A stretch of DNA of 64,000 bases from Reticulitermes speratus (taxonomy: Eukaryota > Arthropoda > Insecta > Blattodea > Rhinotermitidae). Location of the stretch: assembly GCA_021186555.1 (NCBI GenBank), contig JAJKFL010000003.1, positions 39,217,908 to 39,281,907 of the forward strand. The letters are read 5' to 3'. Numbering within the stretch: position 1 is the stretch's first letter; every line of letters begins with the position of its first letter. Of the stretch, positions 58,629-64,000 are shown piece by piece. Position numbers and translations under genes: made by a program. Under the pieces are notes generated by a model. The model did not search any database. It was not told where the DNA came from and saw nothing but the letters and a program-made list of their open reading frames with translations.

Positions 58629-58641
58629 TTCCTTCATATTT

Positions 58642-58776
58642 ATCCAACCATAATTTTTTATGCATTTCTATCACCACTGTGCGAGCTACTTGTCCCACCC
58701 ATATCATCGTCCTTGAGTTCATTAGCCTAATAGCGTTCAGTGTGTGTGCGTTTGTGCGTATTTTATTCTGGCACAA
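58642..58776 (-). pseudogene. Old non-LTR retrotransposon C-terminal fragment, disrupted by the RTE insertion
   Basis: The minus-strand reading NAIRLMNSRTMIWVGQVAR followed by MHKKLWLDKYEG resembles the 'RRMRWAGHVARMGE..AYRVLVGKPEGKRPLGRPRRRWED' end of LINE proteins common in blattodean genomes. It is cut at the target-site duplication; the next bases on the original strand (GGAAAGAGGAATA) are found at 55345-55330, beyond the RTE element. It is worn and non-functional. Its full open frame runs 49 codons before entering the newer element. Confidence 0.7.
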
Positions 58777-58789
58777 GCAGTAATATAGG

Positions 58790-59701
58790 GTGTTACTTTT
58801 TAATATTCTCTATACTAACAGCTTACGTGTAAACTTCAGAACCTATATTAAATGTTATTATGTGTACGTACTGGTAATACTTTCATATTGTGTCTAAAAT
58901 GAGATCTGTAAATTCCGTGACTTAAGCGTATCTTATTGTTAATTATTTTAATTGTGAAGTTGTAAATAATGATTGGAGTTTTTGCTTGAACTCAGAAGAA
59001 AACAAGTCCTTTCTCTAAGTCCACGAACAGTCCCTTCCCGATGTCCAGTAATATCAGTGCTTTGTGGAAGAACCAAACAAATGTTATAACACTCTGGGTG
59101 AAATGCAGAGTTTCTGGACATTACAGTAGGTGACACAACGAATTTTTATTTAAACGTTCAGTACTTCAGCTTTGAGTAGCATGTTGGAAAAAGTATGAGA
59201 GAATTAGGGTGGGAGAGGTTAATGTGGAATTAATTTAAAGTAAAACAGGAGAGTCAAGAAGTGTAATAATTTTAACCCGCCGCCAATTGCGTTTGTATAA
59301 CTTACTAGAACCGCCATAGGCTTAAGTAATTCGGTAAAAAAAAATTGCTTTTTATGTGTTTCTTCTGTTTATTGTGTAACTTTCGAAATTTCTCGTCGTC
59401 TATTAACGATATATTTCATACGGACCTAAATGGAACTTAATGGATATAATTGTATTACAAAATGTGTACTTATGGAGGATAATGTCGGTTGTATGCCTTT
59501 GGAGACCGCGTAAACAATTTTTAAACCTGTGGTCTTATTTATATAGGACGGAACGTAGTATTTACTCTCTAAATTTTATGTAAGTGGATACATTAACTGA
59601 GAGACCCTAGACACAGTTTACTTTCAATACCGTACAAAGCCTTTAGTTACAGTATAAATGTACACATACGTGCTAAAACATGTTTTAAAAATATAGTGGA
59701 T
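58790..59701. other. Intergenic DNA, no supported gene
   Basis: AT-rich; no open frame or repeat of note between the RTE element and its inverted truncated copy. Confidence 0.5.
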
Positions 59702-59712
59702 ATCTTATATAT

Positions 59713-60152
59713 CATATATCATAGCTTTGTATGGTGCTGAAACGTGGACACTTCGGAAAGTAGATCAGAAGTATCTGGAAAGTTTTGAAATGTGGTGCTG
59801 GAGAAGAATGGAGAAGATCAGTTGGACCGATCGTGTGAGAAATGAAGAAGTATTACACAGAGTGAAGGAGGAGAGGAATATCCTACATACAATAAAAATA
59901 AGAAAGGCTAACTGGATTGGTCACATCTTGCGTAGAAACTGCCTTCTGAAACACGTGATTGAAGGAAAGTTAGAAGGAAGGATAGAAATGACGGGACGAC
60001 GAGGGAGAAGACGTAAGCAGCTACTGGATGACCTTAAGGAAAAGAAAAGATACTGGAAATTGAAAGAGGAAGCACTAGATCGCACCCTGTGGAGAACTCG
60101 CTTTGGAAGAGGCTACGGACCTGTCGTAAGACAGACTACAGAATGATGAATG
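59713..60152 (+). mobile_element. 5'-truncated RTE-type copy, nearly identical to the master, with 11-bp direct repeat
   Basis: Homology begins at CATAGCTTTGTATGG (59720) and runs to the GAATGATGAATG tail. The 139-codon frame (59727-60143) differs from the master at two residues (V for A, I for R). ATCTTATATAT occurs at 59702-59712 and 60153-60163, with about seven bases of CATATAT filler between the left repeat and the homology. It lies about 1.1 kb from the full-length element in the opposite orientation. It lacks the endonuclease and the RT catalytic domain. Confidence 0.94.
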
Positions 60153-60163
60153 ATCTTATATAT

Positions 60164-61180
60164 GACTGGAGATACACTCGGGAGGTCTAAGTACATACAG
60201 ATGAGAGAATAATATTAAAGTGGCTTTTGATTAAATATAGTGTTATGAAGTGGACTAGATTCTGTTGCCTCAGAAAAGGTTTCATTGATGTGGGTGTTCT
60301 AGACATGGTAGTTAAACTTTCCCTTTTTATAAAAGGCGGGGAATTCTTGATCACATACGCGATTGTCAGCTTCTCCAGAAAGACAGTTTTCCCTGCACCT
60401 GTAACTCGTCACACAAATCGCGTAACAGGCATATTATAGCTAATGTATTTAATGTTCTCATTGCCCATCGAGACATCTGGCTGTCGCGCGATGTCTTCAC
60501 CCTAATGTGCCTGTCCTTTGCGATAAGGACGTCTGCAGGCAAGCATTTTTATCCGTAGTGGGCGAGCTTGGGCTTCCGGATCGCTGCTTGTCGTCAACAT
60601 CTGCCGTGCCGTTGTACAAAATATTCTACCATATCACACACTGTTTATGTGACATTACCCATGCTCCGTACACCTCCAAAAACTGGCAATTATTTTACAT
60701 TGGTGCGACACCATTCACACGCAAAAATCTATCACAATTCTTCTCCATTTTACTGCGTTCGCAGTAGCCCTGCCGTCTTTAAACTGAGATGCGACATGTT
60801 TACGATGCCCTCTTCTGGTTGTACGACGACACGGACTATCTGCACGTTTCCGTTAGGTGGTGAAATTCGCCGTTGGATGGTGTTATTTCACGTTATTCTT
60901 TTAAACTTTTTTTGCTCAAGAGGGAACAACTTCCACCGAAAAGAAGTCATACATTACTGTACGGAAAACGTATATAAGCGTACAGATATTGTGGTACTTT
61001 AACAGTCAGTAATTCTTTGAAAGTGCGATATTAACCTTGCCGTCGTGATGCATTGCACAGTGCGATATGAACGATCAGTCTGAGAGCTGAGGATTCCGGT
61101 CATCTGGCTTGTAGAGGAATTAACCGACTAAGGCATTTCGAGGGAACGCAGTGGCTTGTTCTTGCTAGGATCTCTAAACC
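60164..61180. other. Intergenic DNA, no supported gene
   Basis: Overlapping open frames at 60507-60767 and 60568-61002 (86 and 144 codons, different frames) show no recognisable domain. The overlap in two frames argues against either. Confidence 0.4.
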
Positions 61181-61181
61181 C

Positions 61182-61213
61182 TTGACGAAGAACGCACTAC
61201 ATTGCTTCGAAAC
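61182..61213 (+). ncRNA. Hammerhead-like core relic
   Basis: TTGACGA (61182-61188) is one change from CUGANGA. GAACGC and GC-TTC then form an imperfect helix II around ACTACATT, followed by GAAAC (61209-61213) and ATCGGGATCC. Downstream TGCGTGGCGTTACTTCCC is a phrase I associate with the same high-copy family. Activity is unlikely with the first-position change. Confidence 0.35.
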
Positions 61214-64000
61214 ATCGGGATCCATTAACCTCACTGCGTGGCGTTACTTCCCAGAAGAACAGAATCTTCAATATAAAAACTGTGGAAATCTCAGATGTCA
61301 AAAATCTGAAAAATTTTGTTGGACTTTGAAGCTAGTTTTCTCTCTGCCTTCGGGTAAAAGGGAGAGCCAGGGCTTAACGTTAAGGAATAACTACATAATT
61401 GTAACAGTGCACACATTATCATATTATTTCTCTTTACTTAAATACCTAGGCTTAAATTCCGCAACGTTTCACATATTTTAACCAGATAATGGAACGGTTC
61501 TAAGTCGGTTGTAGCAGACCATTGCCTCAAACCTCTAGGGTCGTGTCCTCAATGACTTAAGTTCACGACTGTGGTTTCAGCATGCCGCTGTCAGTGGTAA
61601 AATTGGCTGAAACTACAGTATATTACTTTATCCTATTAGCGAGAACACCAGTGTAAAGAGAGGAGAGGTGAAACAGAACGTGGTGTTATATTAAACCTGT
61701 GCGTCGACAACTGGCAGATACCAAATCCGTCATTGCTGTTTGTACGCTAGCACACCATAAACATACTGCAACTGAAGTACGGGATTCAGCGATAAATAGA
61801 TCGCAGGACGAAGCTTCCTATACCGCTGCCAAGTTACAATGGATGCAGTTGCATAAAAACATAAAACGTGGGTTGTATGCCGTTGTTACTTTCACGCCAA
61901 CGCACTTAATGCGTGCCAAATTTCTCTTTTGACCAAGAGAACAAAGATACAGATCACGTCAGCGACACTAAACAGACTTAGATTTTAAAAAGCAAGACAC
62001 AACTCCCCTATTCAAATGTGAGAAAAAGAAAGAAAGTTTGATTTTCTCTTGCAGTCTGTACGACTCCTAGTCCCAAGTGGCCTGTTACCTGTTTCTTGGG
62101 ACCGGGATGGTACATTTTACCAGACTTAGCTTAAAATGTCGTGTGTTGACCTGGTAGAAGTACAGAGTGCATCTCAGCCTTCACCGTAAGAGAAAATGGC
62201 CAGTTCAAAATAAAATTAACGTGCCGTAACATCACTGCAGCTTTACTGTAGTTTTGTAGAAGGACAGGAGCCAGATGTTACATGTGCGTTTTATTGCCTG
62301 CAATACTAACAGGAAGCCATGACCCTCGCATTTCCACAGTAAAACCTGCAAGTTAGCTTTCATCGTGATCGGTAACTGTGTGCCACATATTTCAGTAAAT
62401 GTAAAGAGATGCTTCATTATGACTAGGCTGGCATGAACACTAATCATATTCATTAATGTAAAGTTACGTTAAAACCAGTGCTCATCCTAATTTGTTATTT
62501 ATTGGAGCATTGAAGTATGCTTTATCAAGTATGGCGTAAGTTGATTTGAATTATGAAGAGAAAGGCTGTGGCTCAGGATAGAGGTCTCTGACGGTATGTT
62601 GTGAACTCGCTAATGATTCTTCGGGCTTCATAAAATGAAGTTATTTTCTTGAACAACTGCACAAGTGTTTACTTATCAACAGGGACACTGTTCCGTGCAC
62701 ATACTTGTATAGGGCAGAGATCGTCTCTTTCTTTACGTTACTTGCACCGTTTATATTTATATTTATATAATCTTCTCATTCTTTAAGACATTTCTATATT
62801 TGGCTGAAGGAACTGAGCAAAACCATGAACAGCTTAGCTGCCTTAGTTAGCTAGTTAGCTGCCTTTGAGTCTAGAGTTGAATGGTGACCTTCGAAATAGG
62901 AATCAGTGTTGGTAGCCGCAGAGCAGCGACATGGTTTGGTGGGTGAACGTTTTCAGAGTTAAATCTACATCAGGATGTGACATTAAAAATTCATAAATAA
63001 TGTGACGAGACTGAGTACTGTGCTGTCTCGCTCAAAACATTGCTTGTTAGGCTTATTTTTATTTGAACATATATTGTGCTTTGTATATTGCATTAGTTAC
63101 TTGTAAGCCACTGGTATTATGGAACGTGATGGAAATAATGGACACGTGGACGGTAACTGCTATGCCAGTAAATGGAAAGGGGAGTTGTGAGGCCGTAACG
63201 AATGTAGCATGCTGTTTTCAGAGATTATGTTGGGTAGCAGGTAGGGGTACCGATTGAAACAGTAATCATGTGTGGGAAATGAAAATGCAATTAAAGTTTG
63301 TTGCTTCTCAGCTTTAACTTCAGTTGCATGTGTCATATAGATATGCTGGAACATGATGAATACGAGTTGTTAGTGTGAGTGGAAATGTTTGTTAGTGGAT
63401 TTGGCGTTTAGAATTGGACATTTGTGAATGTGTGTGGGTTTGTGCCGAGAGTTGTGAAGTTCGGAGGCAAGAGCAGGGGATAAATTGTTGTTGATGTCTT
63501 GGCCATCAGGCTACAAAATGAACATATTTCCTATTTGGTAGTGGCTGTGCGGCCCTGAAAGGAGTTTCGCTACCCAGTGTTTGATAAGGTGATATGCAAA
63601 CTCGCCATTGGCGACAAACATAGCCTACTGAGTTGTTAACAAAGTTTGAAGTAAACGTATGTCACCTTTAACATTTTACAGCCTGGTGATGACTATATGT
63701 ATCACCCACTGTAACACTAAGCAATTCTGAACGTCGCCCAGACAGGATACTTTAGTGTACGATTAGTATACAACAGTTGTTTTGAAAGGGGATTTTGACA
63801 CTTTGTTTATTCAAATAAAATAATTTTGCGTAGAATAACACCCATAGATTCTTCGACAACAAATGACTTCTAGATGACCTAGGTTACATTTATATAAAAT
63901 AAGTTCCCAGTATAAGGCAACGACTTGTTTCTCGTTAAACAGCATTATCCTACAGCGGATTTCATAAGATAACAGTCAGGGGCAGATTATCTGTGTCGTC
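61214..64000. other. Intergenic DNA, no supported gene
   Basis: AT-rich to the window end. Open frames of up to 99 codons have no motif. A small TTAGCTGCC/GTTAGCTAG duplication near 62838-62870 is the only local repeat seen. Confidence 0.45.

Noticed and set aside
1..64000. Viral integration or bacterial contamination
   Set aside because: No capsid, polymerase or other viral-type frame and no operon-like gene packing; the coding remnants are transposon-derived.

Overview
The window looks like repeat-rich, AT-rich, gene-poor nuclear DNA from an insect with a large genome. I recognise several of its repeat families from cockroach and termite sequence (RTE-type elements, the tRNA-derived SINEs, a 'WSRV...LVTKFPAFYGTRRF' dispersed repeat). 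A blattodean source is therefore my inference from memory, not a computed match. I found no convincing host protein-coding gene, rRNA or canonical tRNA gene.

The centrepiece is a complete-looking RTE-type non-LTR retrotransposon on the minus strand at about 55355-58628. It has one uninterrupted 982-codon endonuclease/reverse-transcriptase ORF, a tail of GAAT units that supplies the stop codon, and a 13-bp target-site duplication. It landed inside an older, decayed non-LTR fragment. Four 5'-truncated relatives lie at 24711-25098, 42491-43070, 43962-44490 and 59713-60152, all plus strand. The last is almost identical to the master and carries an 11-bp direct repeat. An unrelated, rearranged endonuclease/RT fragment sits at 4130-5005.

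SINEs are the commonest recognisable elements. Family A has its tRNA-like head at 2166 and copies at 12868, 20615, 39106, 41262, 49483, 51719 and 53745. Family B has a tRNA-Leu/Ser-like head, with copies at 14729, 22356, 39765 and 52318. Family C is at 25898. A SINE with a body of the 'GTGGGATTTACGGTGGAC' type (family D) is at 37901, with a weaker copy at 6930. B and C have different heads but share a 3' tail, and both have 13-bp target-site duplications. DNA transposon relics are a 393-bp mariner-superfamily deletion derivative (6391-6783), a 204-bp palindromic MITE (35220-35423) and a 185-bp pogo-like MITE (45486-45670).

Less expected structure includes hammerhead-ribozyme-like cores of the kind found in Penelope-like elements (24081, 45284, 41227, 61182). 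Some lie near the centre of foldback repeats (425-611, 11536-11681, 45036-45361). There is a 29-bp minisatellite of about 21 units (23378-24008), a seven-unit minisatellite of roughly 52 bp (28311-28663), and a diverged array of about 140-bp units (46885-47450). Two CpG-rich TATA-bearing patches (9160-9330 and 19790-20040) are the only promoter candidates. The remaining sequence is AT-rich and shows nothing I can name.
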